The notes beneath the pieces were generated by a model. The model made no database searches. It was given only the letters and a program-made list of their open reading frames with translations, and was not told the DNA's origin. The translations under genes were made by a program, and so were the position numbers. A stretch of 64,000 bases of DNA from Terrimonas pollutisoli (GTDB lineage: Bacteria > Bacteroidota > Bacteroidia > Chitinophagales > Chitinophagaceae): the NCBI RefSeq assembly GCF_029360765.1, contig NZ_JARKNA010000021.1, positions 1-64,000 on the forward strand. Direction: 5' to 3'. Of this stretch, positions 1 through 8,681 are shown piece by piece. Position 1 is the first letter of the stretch; every line of letters begins with the position of its first letter.

Positions 1-5
1 GGCAA

Positions 6-566
6 TTGGGTCATTGTCTAAAAAGTATGGCTGGCGCTTCAGAGTATGTGATAGACTCCTTTCCGGTAGCGGTGTGTGATAATATTCGAATCAGCCGATG
101 CAAATTATTGCGGGGCAAACAATGGAGAGGTAAACAGTGTAGTATGCGCCGGTACTTTTATGGAGTAAAAGTTCCGGTATTGGTCAATTCCTCAGGCATT
201 CCGGTTGAATTTGGATTTGTGCCGGGTTGTGAAAGCGATGTACAGGCTTTGAAAAAACTACCATTGGCAGTGGCGGCAGAGAGCAGGATTTATGGAGATT
301 CCGCCTATACTGATTACCAGATAGAGGATGATATGAAAGAAACTGATTTGATCGAACTGATGATTCAACGTAGAAGCAATTCTAAAAGACCGGATGAGCC
401 CTGGATACGGTTCATTAAAGAACAGATGAGAAAAGGAATAGAAACATCCTTTAGCGAAATAAAGGCGCTATTCCTTAGAAAAATACACGCAGTGACCTTT
501 AAAGGATTCCTGCTCAAACTGGTAATGTTTATTCTGGCTTTTACACTGAATAAGCTTACCAATTAA
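6..566 (+). mobile_element. IS982-family transposase, 3' part
   Basis: The product resembles the C-terminal two thirds of IS982-family DDE transposases. It shows the DSFPVAVCDNIRI motif typical of that family (first acidic residue), a GDSAYTDY segment (second), and a late RKGIETSFSEIKAL segment (glutamate). At 186 aa it is shorter than the roughly 290-300 aa usual for the family, and it starts at the window edge, so the 5' part probably lies outside. A 24-bp sequence 15 nt after the stop reappears inverted at 1312-1335 and could be this element's right end. Family assignment is from motif recognition only. Confidence 0.75.
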
Positions 567-625
567 CTAGCAACTTGAATTAATTAATATTTTGAGGTGC
601 TGGACCCGGTGTAAATAATTTAGCT

Positions 626-700
626 GTCCCGTAGGGACAACAGGTTGGTAACAAAAAAGGGGAAATGATGCCTCTCGTCCCGTAGGGACGGTTGGTGATT
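626..700. repeat. REP palindromes upstream of RAYT (two copies)
   Basis: Two copies of the perfect palindrome-like GTCCCGTAGGGAC (626-638 and 677-689) are each followed within a few bases by GTTGGT (644-649 and 691-696). A hairpin plus an adjacent short guide-like tag is the organisation of REP sequences recognised by RAYT transposases. Confidence 0.8.
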
Positions 701-736
701 CAGAGAAATGTTTTATCTTTTTTAAAATATTTTCTC

Positions 737-1198
737 ATGGCCAATACCTATACTCAATTGCATATTCAATTTGTTTTTGCAGTTCAATACAGGGCAGCTC
801 TGATTGATGCTTTATGGAAAGAAAGATTACATCAATATGTAACAGGAATTTTTCAAAAAAACCAACACAAGATGTTACAGATTAACAGCATGCCTGATCA
901 TGTGCATGTCCTGATAGGACTTCGTCCGAATCAATCCATTTCCTCATTAATGCAGGTTGTTAAAGCAGAGAGTACAAACTGGATCAACGATAATAAATTG
1001 ACGAAAGAAAAATTTGCCTGGCAAGGCGGCTACGGTGCATTTTCGTATGCTAAAAGCCAGTTACCCCGGGTAATTTCTTACATTCAAAACCAGGAAATTC
1101 ATCATAAAAAGCAAACTTTTTTAGATGAATACAGGGCTTTTTTAAAAGCATTTGAGGTGGAATATGACGAACAATATATTTTTAAAGAGCCGATCTGA
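737..1198 (+). CDS. REP-associated tyrosine transposase (RAYT, IS200-like Y1)
   Basis: A 153-aa HUH-superfamily single-strand transposase related to IS200/IS605 TnpA. The HUH metal motif is visible as PDHVHVLIG near residue 60, and the candidate catalytic tyrosine lies in the segment YIQNQEIHH. The start at 737 (MANTYTQLH) is preferred because the reading frame further upstream is only translated REP sequence. The gene is flanked by two REP palindromes upstream and two downstream with inverted tags, the usual signature of a gene that maintains its own REPs. It is short and apparently intact. Confidence 0.85.
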   Translation: MANTYTQLHIQFVFAVQYRAALIDALWKERLHQYVTGIFQKNQHKMLQINSMPDHVHVLIGLRPNQSISSLMQVVKAESTNWINDNKLTKEKFAWQGGYGAFSYAKSQLPRVISYIQNQEIHHKKQTFLDEYRAFLKAFEVEYDEQYIFKEPI

Positions 1199-1229
1199 TT
1201 TTTATTTTTTTCAACAATCATCACATGAC

Positions 1230-1293
1230 GCCCCTATGGGGCATAAAAACATTACCTGTTTCTTTCTACCAACCGATTGTCCCGCTGGGACAA
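1230..1293. repeat. REP palindromes downstream of RAYT
   Basis: GCCCCTATGGGGC (1230-1242) and TTGTCCCGCTGGGACAA (1277-1293) are perfect or near-perfect palindromes. ACCAACC at 1268-1274, next to the second one, is the reverse complement of the GGTTGGT tag found next to the upstream REPs, so the copies face inward. Confidence 0.75.
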
Positions 1294-1428
1294 ACAAACG
1301 GATCATATTATTCCAGCACCTCGAAATATTAATTACCCCGCACTCATATTTACAAAGGTTCGGTGATAATTCAGGGTTTAAGCCATAAACAGGATTATTT
1401 TTATCTTTCACTGAAATCGTTAAGTGTC

Positions 1429-2247
1429 ATGTTCAAATATTTGGTCGTTACCCTATCTGTGACCGTAGTGGTTTTTCTGCAAGCTTGTGTTCCCGGCTCG
1501 TACAGCAAAACAAACAAAAGTTATAAGAAACAGGCCAAAGGCTATGCCAAATTGTTGCGTGCATATCCCGTAGAAGATTCAGCCGGTTTGCCTTATGCTA
1601 CAGAATGGGTCGGTACCACTAATTTCAGTATGCGGCGTCCTAATTATGTAATCATTCACCATACGGCGCAAAACAGTTGTGAGCAAACCTTAAAAACGTT
1701 TACATTGACCCGCACCCAGGTAAGTTCTCATTATGTTATTTGCAAAGACGGAACAGTGCATCACATGTTGAATGATTTACTGCGGGCACATCATGCCGGT
1801 GTTAGTAAATGGGGTAATGCATCCGACATCAACAGTAGCAGCATCGGTATTGAAATTGACAACAACGGGCTTGAATCATTTACCGATGCGCAGATAAATA
1901 CTTTACTGGCCCTGTTGCAACGATTGAAAAACGCCTATACTATTCCGATAGCGAATTTTATTGGTCATGCCGATATAGCACCGGGAAGAAAGGTTGATCC
2001 CAACCGCAACTTTCCCTGGCAGAAACTGGCAGAGCAGGGTTTTGGCTATTGGTATGATACAACCAATGTGGAAGTGCCTGCTGATTTTAATGCTATGCAG
2101 GCATTGCGCATTATTGGTTATGATATCAAAAAAGAAGAAAATGCTATTCAATCGTTCAAATTGCATTTCGTGCAAAATGATTCAACTCAAGTTTTAACTG
2201 ATAGTGATAAGAAAATATTAGTCGATCTGCAAAAAAAGTATCAATAA
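1429..2247 (+). CDS. N-acetylmuramoyl-L-alanine amidase, lipoprotein
   Basis: Predicted zinc amidase (Amidase_2/PGRP fold, AmpD-like) that cleaves the MurNAc-L-Ala bond of peptidoglycan. The start at 1429 gives a type II signal peptide with lipobox LQAC and lipidation at Cys20, so it should sit in the outer membrane facing the periplasm. Visible active-site elements are VIIHHTA (first zinc His), GIEIDNN, and HADIAPGRKVDPN (second His and Asp/Lys region). The domain spans about residues 70-205, followed by a tail of about 65 residues. It appears monocistronic. Confidence 0.88.
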   Translation: MFKYLVVTLSVTVVVFLQACVPGSYSKTNKSYKKQAKGYAKLLRAYPVEDSAGLPYATEWVGTTNFSMRRPNYVIIHHTAQNSCEQTLKTFTLTRTQVSSHYVICKDGTVHHMLNDLLRAHHAGVSKWGNASDINSSSIGIEIDNNGLESFTDAQINTLLALLQRLKNAYTIPIANFIGHADIAPGRKVDPNRNFPWQKLAEQGFGYWYDTTNVEVPADFNAMQALRIIGYDIKKEENAIQSFKLHFVQNDSTQVLTDSDKKILVDLQKKYQ

Positions 2248-2382
2248 CGACTTCTTCTATGCATTCTGCGCTTTTTTGCCTGTTATGAGTTAATTTTATC
2301 GGATAGTAAATGATTGTCCCACTGAAAATTCTTTTATAGCAACATGGTTGTTCGCCATCTTATTTGACGATAAATAATCTGA

Positions 2383-5010
2383 ATGACAGCAGAACATCAG
2401 CGGCTGGCGGTGAATGCCGGTAAAGAAATTCCTTTGGTGCAATGGGGTCCCTACCTGAGCGAACGACAATGGGGTACTGTGCGGGAAGATTACAGCGTAT
2501 ACGGAGATGCCTGGCATTATTTTCCATTTGACCATGCACACTGCCGTGCTTATTTGTGGGGAGAAGATGGCCTCGCAGGTATCTCAGATTTTTTCGGAAA
2601 TCTTTGTTTTTGTATTGCACTATGGAATGGCAAAGATCCCATATTGAAAGAAAGACTTTTTGGATTAAGTAATCCACAGGGCAATCATGGAGAAGATGTG
2701 AAGGAGTTGTATTATTACCTCGATAATCTTCCGACGCATTATTACATGGAGTATTTGTACAAATACCCGCAGCAAGCTTTCCCCTACGATCAATTAAGGC
2801 AGGAAAATCAAAAACTGAATAAACAGGAACCTGAGTATGAGATACTGGATACGGGTGTGTTCAACAACAACCAGTATTTCGATGTATTGGTAACATACGC
2901 CAAGCAAGGTGCACAGGATATTTTTATAAAAATTGATATTACCAACCGGTACAGCAAGTCTGCGGAGATTCATGTATTGCCTACCTTATGGTTTTACAAC
3001 CGGTGGGATGGCGGCAGTTTCAGGGAGAAGCCGTCAATTACTTATGTAAATAAAAACACCGTTAGGGCCGATCATGAAAGACTGGGTGATTACTATTTTT
3101 ATTTTCAATCCACGGAAAAAATTTTTTTTACCGAAAATGAAACCAATACCGAAAAGGTAAGTGGGATGCCTAATGAATCTATTTTCGTTAAAGATGCATT
3201 TCACGATGCGATCATCAACGGAAAAAATGTCAAAGAACTTTCTGAAAAACAGGTGGGCACTAAGTTTTCCCCTGTGTATAAAATGCGGGTCGCCGCAGGT
3301 GCTACCAAAACAATTTATTGCCGGTTGAACAATAAGTTAATGGATAATCCATTTAGCCGGGGGTTTAAAGATATTTTCTCTACTCGAAAACAGGAAGCCG
3401 ATGATTTTTATGCGGCGATTTTGCCAAAGGGGATGAGTGAAGATATGGCAAGAATACAAAGGCAGGCCTTAGCTGGTATTTTGTGGAGCAAGCAATATTA
3501 TCACTTTGACGTAGAGGAGTGGTTGAACAAAACAGATGGCATAACCCCTATTAACAATAACCGCCTTACGGGCCGGAATAATGATTGGACGCACCTGAAA
3601 AACCAGGACATCATAATGATGCCTGATAAATGGGAGTATCCCTGGTATGCGGCATGGGACCTGGCTTTTCAATGTATTTCCATGGCTGTGGTTGATCCCA
3701 CGTTTGCCAAACATCAATTGCTGTTGGTAATGCGTGAATGGTATATGAAACCGGATGGACAATTACCGGCATATGAATGGAACTTCAGTGATGTTAACCC
3801 GCCGGTACAGGCATGGGCTGCGATGCAGGTATACAATATTGAAAAAAAGCAAACAGGAAAGGGCGACATTAATTTTTTAAAAAAGGTATTTCAAAAACTG
3901 CTGATCAACTTTACGTGGTGGATCAATCGAAAAGACGTAAGAGGTAACAATATCTTTGAAGGCGGCTTCCTGGGTTTGGATAATATCGGAGTTTTTAATC
4001 GCAGTTTTCATTTTGCCGGTGAAATGCAGTTGGAACAGGCGGATGGTACAAGCTGGATGGGCACCTATGCACTGGACATGATGGACATGGCAGTGGAAAT
4101 AGCGATGCAGGATGCCTCGTTTGAAGATACAGCCACCAAGTTTTTTGAGCATTTTGTGTTAATCGCCGAATCGCTTAATCAACATGGTCTTTGGAACGAA
4201 GAAGACCGATTTTTCTATGATATATTGTGTGTGACGGGGGCGGCGCCTATTCCGCTGCGGATTCAATCGATTGTAGGTATTACGTCCTTATATGCGGTGT
4301 CTACCATCAGCAAAAAAGTTTTAGACCGGCTTATTGATTTCAAAAAGCGTATAACCTGGTTTGAAAACTATCGTAAAAAGAATAAAAAATTTTGGCCCAA
4401 TGAGGAAAGAAGCAATGACGGTGAAACCTTGTTGTCGTTGATTCCAAAGGAGAGGTTGGTTGATTTACTCAAACCCCTGTTGGATGAAAACGGGTTTTTA
4501 TCTGACGGAGGAATAAGGGCATTATCCAAATATCACGAAGAGAAACCTTACTCCGTGACGGTGGATGGAATTATCTACAGCATAAAATATGACCCCGGTG
4601 ATTCAACCTCCGATATGTTTGGCGGCAACTCCAACTGGCGCGGACCCGTGTGGATGCCCATCAACTTCCTTATCATTCAATCCATCCGTAAATACGGTGA
4701 GTTCTATGGCGATACGTTGCTCGTCGAGTACCCAACAGGATCGGGCAATAAAATAACTCTTACCCAGGTAGCCAACGAATTGACCAAAAGAGTGATCAGC
4801 TTGTTTGAACAAAATGGAGATGGGAAACGTCGTTTATACGGAAAGTATAGCTGGTTTTATGAGCAGCCGGCCAATCAGCACCTGCTTACTTTTTATGAAT
4901 ATTTTCATGGGGACAGTGGCAGAGGATTAGGCGCCAGCCATCAAACGGGTTGGACGGCTTTGGTAGCGGAGCTGATCAGTGAGTATGGCGGCCATAAGCC
5001 CATTGAATAA
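2383..5010 (+). CDS. GH63-like / MGH1-type glucosidase
   Basis: A large 875-aa cytosolic protein with no signal peptide, resembling bacterial GH63 alpha-glucosidases (processing alpha-glucosidase I fold). It opens with an N-terminal beta-sandwich-like region (residues about 1-320, with GDAWHYFPFDHAHCRAYLW). A long (alpha/alpha) barrel follows, with conserved-looking WEYPWYAAWDLAF, GGNSNWRGPVWMPINFL and LTFYEYFHGD segments. By family analogy it hydrolyses alpha-glucosides or mannosylglycerate-type compounds. The true substrate cannot be told from sequence. It stands alone, tail to tail with the AraC gene that ends at 5018. Confidence 0.8.
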   Translation: MTAEHQRLAVNAGKEIPLVQWGPYLSERQWGTVREDYSVYGDAWHYFPFDHAHCRAYLWGEDGLAGISDFFGNLCFCIALWNGKDPILKERLFGLSNPQGNHGEDVKELYYYLDNLPTHYYMEYLYKYPQQAFPYDQLRQENQKLNKQEPEYEILDTGVFNNNQYFDVLVTYAKQGAQDIFIKIDITNRYSKSAEIHVLPTLWFYNRWDGGSFREKPSITYVNKNTVRADHERLGDYYFYFQSTEKIFFTENETNTEKVSGMPNESIFVKDAFHDAIINGKNVKELSEKQVGTKFSPVYKMRVAAGATKTIYCRLNNKLMDNPFSRGFKDIFSTRKQEADDFYAAILPKGMSEDMARIQRQALAGILWSKQYYHFDVEEWLNKTDGITPINNNRLTGRNNDWTHLKNQDIIMMPDKWEYPWYAAWDLAFQCISMAVVDPTFAKHQLLLVMREWYMKPDGQLPAYEWNFSDVNPPVQAWAAMQVYNIEKKQTGKGDINFLKKVFQKLLINFTWWINRKDVRGNNIFEGGFLGLDNIGVFNRSFHFAGEMQLEQADGTSWMGTYALDMMDMAVEIAMQDASFEDTATKFFEHFVLIAESLNQHGLWNEEDRFFYDILCVTGAAPIPLRIQSIVGITSLYAVSTISKKVLDRLIDFKKRITWFENYRKKNKKFWPNEERSNDGETLLSLIPKERLVDLLKPLLDENGFLSDGGIRALSKYHEEKPYSVTVDGIIYSIKYDPGDSTSDMFGGNSNWRGPVWMPINFLIIQSIRKYGEFYGDTLLVEYPTGSGNKITLTQVANELTKRVISLFEQNGDGKRRLYGKYSWFYEQPANQHLLTFYEYFHGDSGRGLGASHQTGWTALVAELISEYGGHKPIE

Positions 5011-5017
5011 TTGAAAA

Positions 5018-5950
5018 TTAATCTCTGAAACAGGAACGGTATGCTCCCGGTGTAATACCTTCTGTTTTTTTGAACAGGCGAACAAAATAATTGACATCAC
5101 TAAACCCGCATTGCAAACTCACATTGGTGATGCTAATATTTTTATCGGTCAGTAATTGTTTGGCGAGTTTCACCCGTTCTTTATTGATGTATTCCAATGG
5201 CGTGATACCAAATTGTTCTTTAAACCAGGCAAAAAACAAATTGCGGCTCATATAAGCACGGCGGCTGAGTTTGTCGACAGCTATCTTTTCCGTCAAATGC
5301 TCATGGATATAATGCAACACATAATGAAGCCTGTTTTGATTGTTGTTGTTGCCACTGTCAGCCTTTACTTGTTGCAGGTGCTGGCTTTGTACGAGGCGTA
5401 TCAGTAGTTCCTTCAGGTTTAGATCTGCAAAAATATTTTTGGCCTTGTCTCCGCTGCTGCAGACCCGCATTAGCTTGTTGATCAAATCTGTTACTTCAGT
5501 ATCATTGTCAAAATGATATTGATTGAACTGTAGTTTCCATTCATGTTCTTCCGACCGGTCACTATTGTAAAAAGTATTAAGATACTGCAACGTGTTGTTT
5601 ACATATCGTTCATCAACGGCCAGGGCAATACATTGTGTAGGATTTTCTGCCTGCGCTTCGGGGAAATCGATCACCATAGTTTCATTAGCGGGCACAATAA
5701 CTGTTTCACCCGGCAAATAATCAAATGAAGGTTTGTCAAAAAGATGCATTACCTTTTTTCCACGCACCATGCTGGTAATGACAAAATCACTGAACGTTAA
5801 TGGCACACGGTAAGTTTCCTGGTAGCTTTCAAAAATATTCAGTTCGCAATTATTCAGGTTAAAAATACGGCGATTTTCTACCAGCGTTTGCAGGTATTTG
5901 GGATGGGTGAGATCAATCTTATTTAAATAATTCCTGGCAGCCACAACCAT
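5018..5950 (-). CDS. AraC-family transcriptional regulator
   Basis: A 310-aa activator with an N-terminal cupin-like sensing region (residues about 1-190, including FDYLPGETVIVPANETM) and a C-terminal AraC double helix-turn-helix. The latter is marked by KIAVDKLSRRAYMSRNLFFAWFK and a second motif ending YFVRLFKKTEGITPGAYR. A methionine at 5950 is taken as the start; an in-frame TTG lies 15 nt upstream. It is divergent from the aldehyde dehydrogenase with 145 bp between, so it probably controls that gene. This arrangement is common for ExaC/AldB-type dehydrogenases. Confidence 0.85.
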   Translation of the reverse strand: MVVAARNYLNKIDLTHPKYLQTLVENRRIFNLNNCELNIFESYQETYRVPLTFSDFVITSMVRGKKVMHLFDKPSFDYLPGETVIVPANETMVIDFPEAQAENPTQCIALAVDERYVNNTLQYLNTFYNSDRSEEHEWKLQFNQYHFDNDTEVTDLINKLMRVCSSGDKAKNIFADLNLKELLIRLVQSQHLQQVKADSGNNNNQNRLHYVLHYIHEHLTEKIAVDKLSRRAYMSRNLFFAWFKEQFGITPLEYINKERVKLAKQLLTDKNISITNVSLQCGFSDVNYFVRLFKKTEGITPGAYRSCFRD

Positions 5951-6095
5951 TTTTTGTAAACTCAATAATAGCTATTCTTTTTAATCTGCCAAATGATTTT
6001 GGTACGATCGTGCTACAAATAAGTACAAAATTCACCCGGATTCACCTGATTTTTTTAAAAATTGGATCATTATTTAACGATTAAAACGCTTACAT

Positions 6096-7628
6096 ATGAG
6101 TACAGCAACAGTTTCAGCCCCTAAATCCAATGTGGCTGCCCGCCCAAAATTTAAAGACAAATACGATCATTATATTAACGGTGAATGGATAGCACCCAAT
6201 AGCGGTGAATACTTCGATAATATCTCTCCTATCGACGGAAAAGTATTTACAAAAGCAGCCCGCGGCAATGCAAAAGATATTGATAAAGCTATTGATGCGG
6301 CACAATCCGCTTTTCAATCATGGGGAAAAACAGCCGCCAGTTATCGCAGTAATATTTTGCTAAAAATAGCGCAGGTACTTGAAGACAATTTAGAGTATCT
6401 CGCTGTCGTGGAAACAATTGATAACGGAAAGGCATTGCGGGAAACAAGAGCTGCGGATCTTCCATTGGTGATAGATCATTTCCGGTATTTTGCCGGTGTT
6501 ATTCGGAGTGAAGAAGGTACGGTAAGTGAGCATGATGAGACTACTGTCAGTATCAACTTGCATGAACCTATCGGCGTAGTAGGACAAATCATCCCATGGA
6601 ATTTTCCATTATTGATGGCCACCTGGAAAATAGCCCCGGCATTAGCCGCAGGTTGTACAGTTGTAGTAAAACCGGCAGAACAAACACCCACCAGCATCAT
6701 GGTATTGATGGAACTGATCGGTGATATTTTGCCAAAAGGTGTTTTAAATATCGTGACAGGTTTCGGTCCGGAGGCAGGTAAACCGTTAGCATCATCCCCA
6801 AGAGTAAACAAAGTTGCATTTACCGGGGAAACAACAACCGGCAGATTGATCATGCAATATGCATCCGAGAACCTGATACCGGTGACGATGGAACTCGGCG
6901 GTAAGAGCCCTAATATTTTCCTTGAATCGGTGGCGGATGCCGATGATGAATTTTTTGATAAGGCTGTAGAAGGCGCCGTGATGTTCGCATTAAACCAGGG
7001 TGAGGTTTGTACCTGTCCTTCAAGAATACTGGTACATGAGAAAATCTATGAGAAGTTCATGGATCGGGTGATACAAAGAACGAAGGCGATCAAACTGGGA
7101 AATCCTTTGGACGGCTCAGTGATGATGGGCGCACAGGCGTCAGAAGACCAGTATAATAAAATTTTAAGTTACCTGGATATCGGAAAACAGGAAGGAGCGC
7201 AGGTACTTTGCGGCGGAGAAGCCTTTCATCAAAACAGTGGGTTAGAGCATGGCTATTACATTAAGCCTACTATATTCAGGGGCCATAACAAGATGCGCAT
7301 ATTTCAGGAAGAGATCTTTGGGCCTGTTACTTCGGTGACGACGTTTAAAACAACCGAAGAAGCTATCGCTATAGCTAATGATACCTTATATGGATTAGGT
7401 GCTGGTGTCTGGACAAGAGATGCACATGAAATGTACCAGGTGCCAAGAGCGATACAGGCGGGAAGAGTTTGGGTGAACTGTTACCATGCTTACCCGGCCC
7501 ATGCTCCTTTTGGTGGCTATAAGAAGTCTGGTTTTGGAAGAGAGACACACAAGATGATGCTCAATCATTACCGCCAAACTAAGAATATGCTTATTTCCTA
7601 CAATAAACAAAAGCTCGGATTTTTCTAG
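6096..7628 (+). CDS. Aldehyde dehydrogenase, ExaC/AldB type
   Basis: A 510-aa NAD(P)-dependent aldehyde dehydrogenase, full length for the family. It carries the general-base Glu266 in MELGGKSPN and the catalytic Cys305 in QGEVCTCPSR. The double-cysteine form GEVCTCPS and the C-terminal HAPFGGYKKSGFGRE are characteristic of the ExaC/AldB acetaldehyde dehydrogenase branch. It oxidises short aliphatic aldehydes to acids in the cytoplasm. The neighbours support this: a divergent AraC regulator, and a DUF779 gene downstream, which is a known companion of this branch. A terminator-like hairpin separates it from DUF779. Confidence 0.92.
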   Translation: MSTATVSAPKSNVAARPKFKDKYDHYINGEWIAPNSGEYFDNISPIDGKVFTKAARGNAKDIDKAIDAAQSAFQSWGKTAASYRSNILLKIAQVLEDNLEYLAVVETIDNGKALRETRAADLPLVIDHFRYFAGVIRSEEGTVSEHDETTVSINLHEPIGVVGQIIPWNFPLLMATWKIAPALAAGCTVVVKPAEQTPTSIMVLMELIGDILPKGVLNIVTGFGPEAGKPLASSPRVNKVAFTGETTTGRLIMQYASENLIPVTMELGGKSPNIFLESVADADDEFFDKAVEGAVMFALNQGEVCTCPSRILVHEKIYEKFMDRVIQRTKAIKLGNPLDGSVMMGAQASEDQYNKILSYLDIGKQEGAQVLCGGEAFHQNSGLEHGYYIKPTIFRGHNKMRIFQEEIFGPVTSVTTFKTTEEAIAIANDTLYGLGAGVWTRDAHEMYQVPRAIQAGRVWVNCYHAYPAHAPFGGYKKSGFGRETHKMMLNHYRQTKNMLISYNKQKLGFF

Positions 7629-7654
7629 TTCGCAATGTTAGAGGCAAGCAAAAC

Positions 7655-7680
7655 GGTGGCCCGTAAGCCACCTTTTTTCT
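7655..7680 (+). terminator. Intrinsic terminator between aldehyde dehydrogenase and DUF779
   Basis: Perfect 6-bp stem GGTGGC/GCCACC (7655-7660 and 7667-7672) with a 6-nt loop, followed by TTTTTT. It ends only 14 nt before the DUF779 start, so it may attenuate rather than end the operon. Confidence 0.75.
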
Positions 7681-7694
7681 TTTAAAAAAGTAAG

Positions 7695-8066
7695 ATGGCT
7701 ATAAAAAGAATACTGGCGACTGATGCGGCACTTGAATTAATTCAGCGCTTAAAGCAAACGCACGGTCCATTGATGTTTCATCAAAGTGGTGGCTGTTGCG
7801 ATGGCAGCCAGCCGATGTGCTTTGCCGGGGGCGAATTTAAAGTTGGCGGAAGCGATGTTTGTCTGGGTGAAGTGGATGGCTGTAAATTTTATATGTCCGC
7901 CGATCAATTTGAGTATTGGAAACATACACAACTGATCATGGATGTAACACCCGGACGAGGTAGTAGCTTTTCATTGGAGATACCTTTGGGTGTTCGCTTT
8001 TTTATCCAGTCTAAATTGTTTACGGAAACTGAACTGGAAGACCTGGAACCTATGCTGGAAAAATAG
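7695..8066 (+). CDS. DUF779 family protein
   Basis: A 123-aa protein of the DUF779 family, recognised from the segment FHQSGGCCDGSQPMC near residue 30 and the C-terminal DVTPGRGSSFSLEIPLGVRF. The family has no assigned biochemical function but is repeatedly found beside ExaC/AldB-type aldehyde dehydrogenases, as here. The paired cysteines (GGCCDGS, PMC) suggest metal or thiol chemistry, which is inference. It is intact, 66 bp downstream of the dehydrogenase. Confidence 0.88.
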   Translation: MAIKRILATDAALELIQRLKQTHGPLMFHQSGGCCDGSQPMCFAGGEFKVGGSDVCLGEVDGCKFYMSADQFEYWKHTQLIMDVTPGRGSSFSLEIPLGVRFFIQSKLFTETELEDLEPMLEK

Positions 8067-8119
8067 AGATGCCTTACAGTTTGGCATAACTATTTCTGTC
8101 ATTTCAAAAAATGATAGTT

Positions 8120-8599
8120 ATGAACAAGGGTATTAAAGCCTTGCTGGCCTTTGTTTTACTGGCAGGCTCTTGCAACAACGAAGGAAAAACCTCTACACAA
8201 GTAGAAAAAGATTCTATAACTCCTCCCAACATGATAGCAGAGGATACTCTGTCATCGGGTTGTTATTCTCAAATAGTACAACGTGATACATCTTCTCTAC
8301 AGTTACAAAAAAAGGGTAGTAGTTTAACCGGTGCTTTATCTTATTCCATTTACCAGAAAGATCGTAATGACGGAACGGTAATGGTAGAGCAGTCAGAAGA
8401 CATTATAAAGGGATGGTACCTGTTTAAGTCAGAGGGAATAATTTCTGTTCGACAGGTCGCCTGGAAGATAAATGGCGAAGAACTATGGCCTGCCACCGGT
8501 GAAGTGACACAAAAAAATGACACGACACTATTTGCTAAACCTGATCAATTGAGATTTGACAGCACCAGGCCTTTTAAAAAAGTTTCCTGTGTTATTTAG
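8120..8599 (+). CDS. Small lipoprotein of unknown function
   Basis: A 159-aa predicted lipoprotein: MNKG start, hydrophobic core, lipobox LAGSC with lipidation at Cys18, then a Ser/Thr-rich linker. The body contains a short beta-rich stretch around GCYSQIVQRDTSSLQLQKKGSSLTGALSY, a pattern seen in many small Bacteroidota lipoproteins. I do not recognise a family. An alternative ATG lies 9 nt upstream at 8111. It appears to be transcribed alone. Confidence 0.7.
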   Translation: MNKGIKALLAFVLLAGSCNNEGKTSTQVEKDSITPPNMIAEDTLSSGCYSQIVQRDTSSLQLQKKGSSLTGALSYSIYQKDRNDGTVMVEQSEDIIKGWYLFKSEGIISVRQVAWKINGEELWPATGEVTQKNDTTLFAKPDQLRFDSTRPFKKVSCVI

Positions 8600-8681
8600 G
8601 CGCCTAATTCATCGATGCACTGATTTTTCCTGATAACTCTGTTGACTTGATTGAGTACTTTTGAAGGAATAAAATAACAGT

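Larger units (their letters stand above)
581..1335. repeat. 24-bp inverted repeat framing the RAYT gene
   Basis: Bases 581-604 and the reverse complement of 1312-1335 match at 23 of 24 positions and share the core GAGGTGCTGGA. Together they bracket the REP palindromes and the RAYT gene. They could be the ends of a 755-bp mobile unit, or the right end of the upstream IS982 element followed by a solo left end of a second copy. Confidence 0.7.

Noticed and set aside
6096..7628. Loss-of-function in the aldehyde dehydrogenase
   Set aside because: Catalytic Cys305 and Glu266 and full length are all present.
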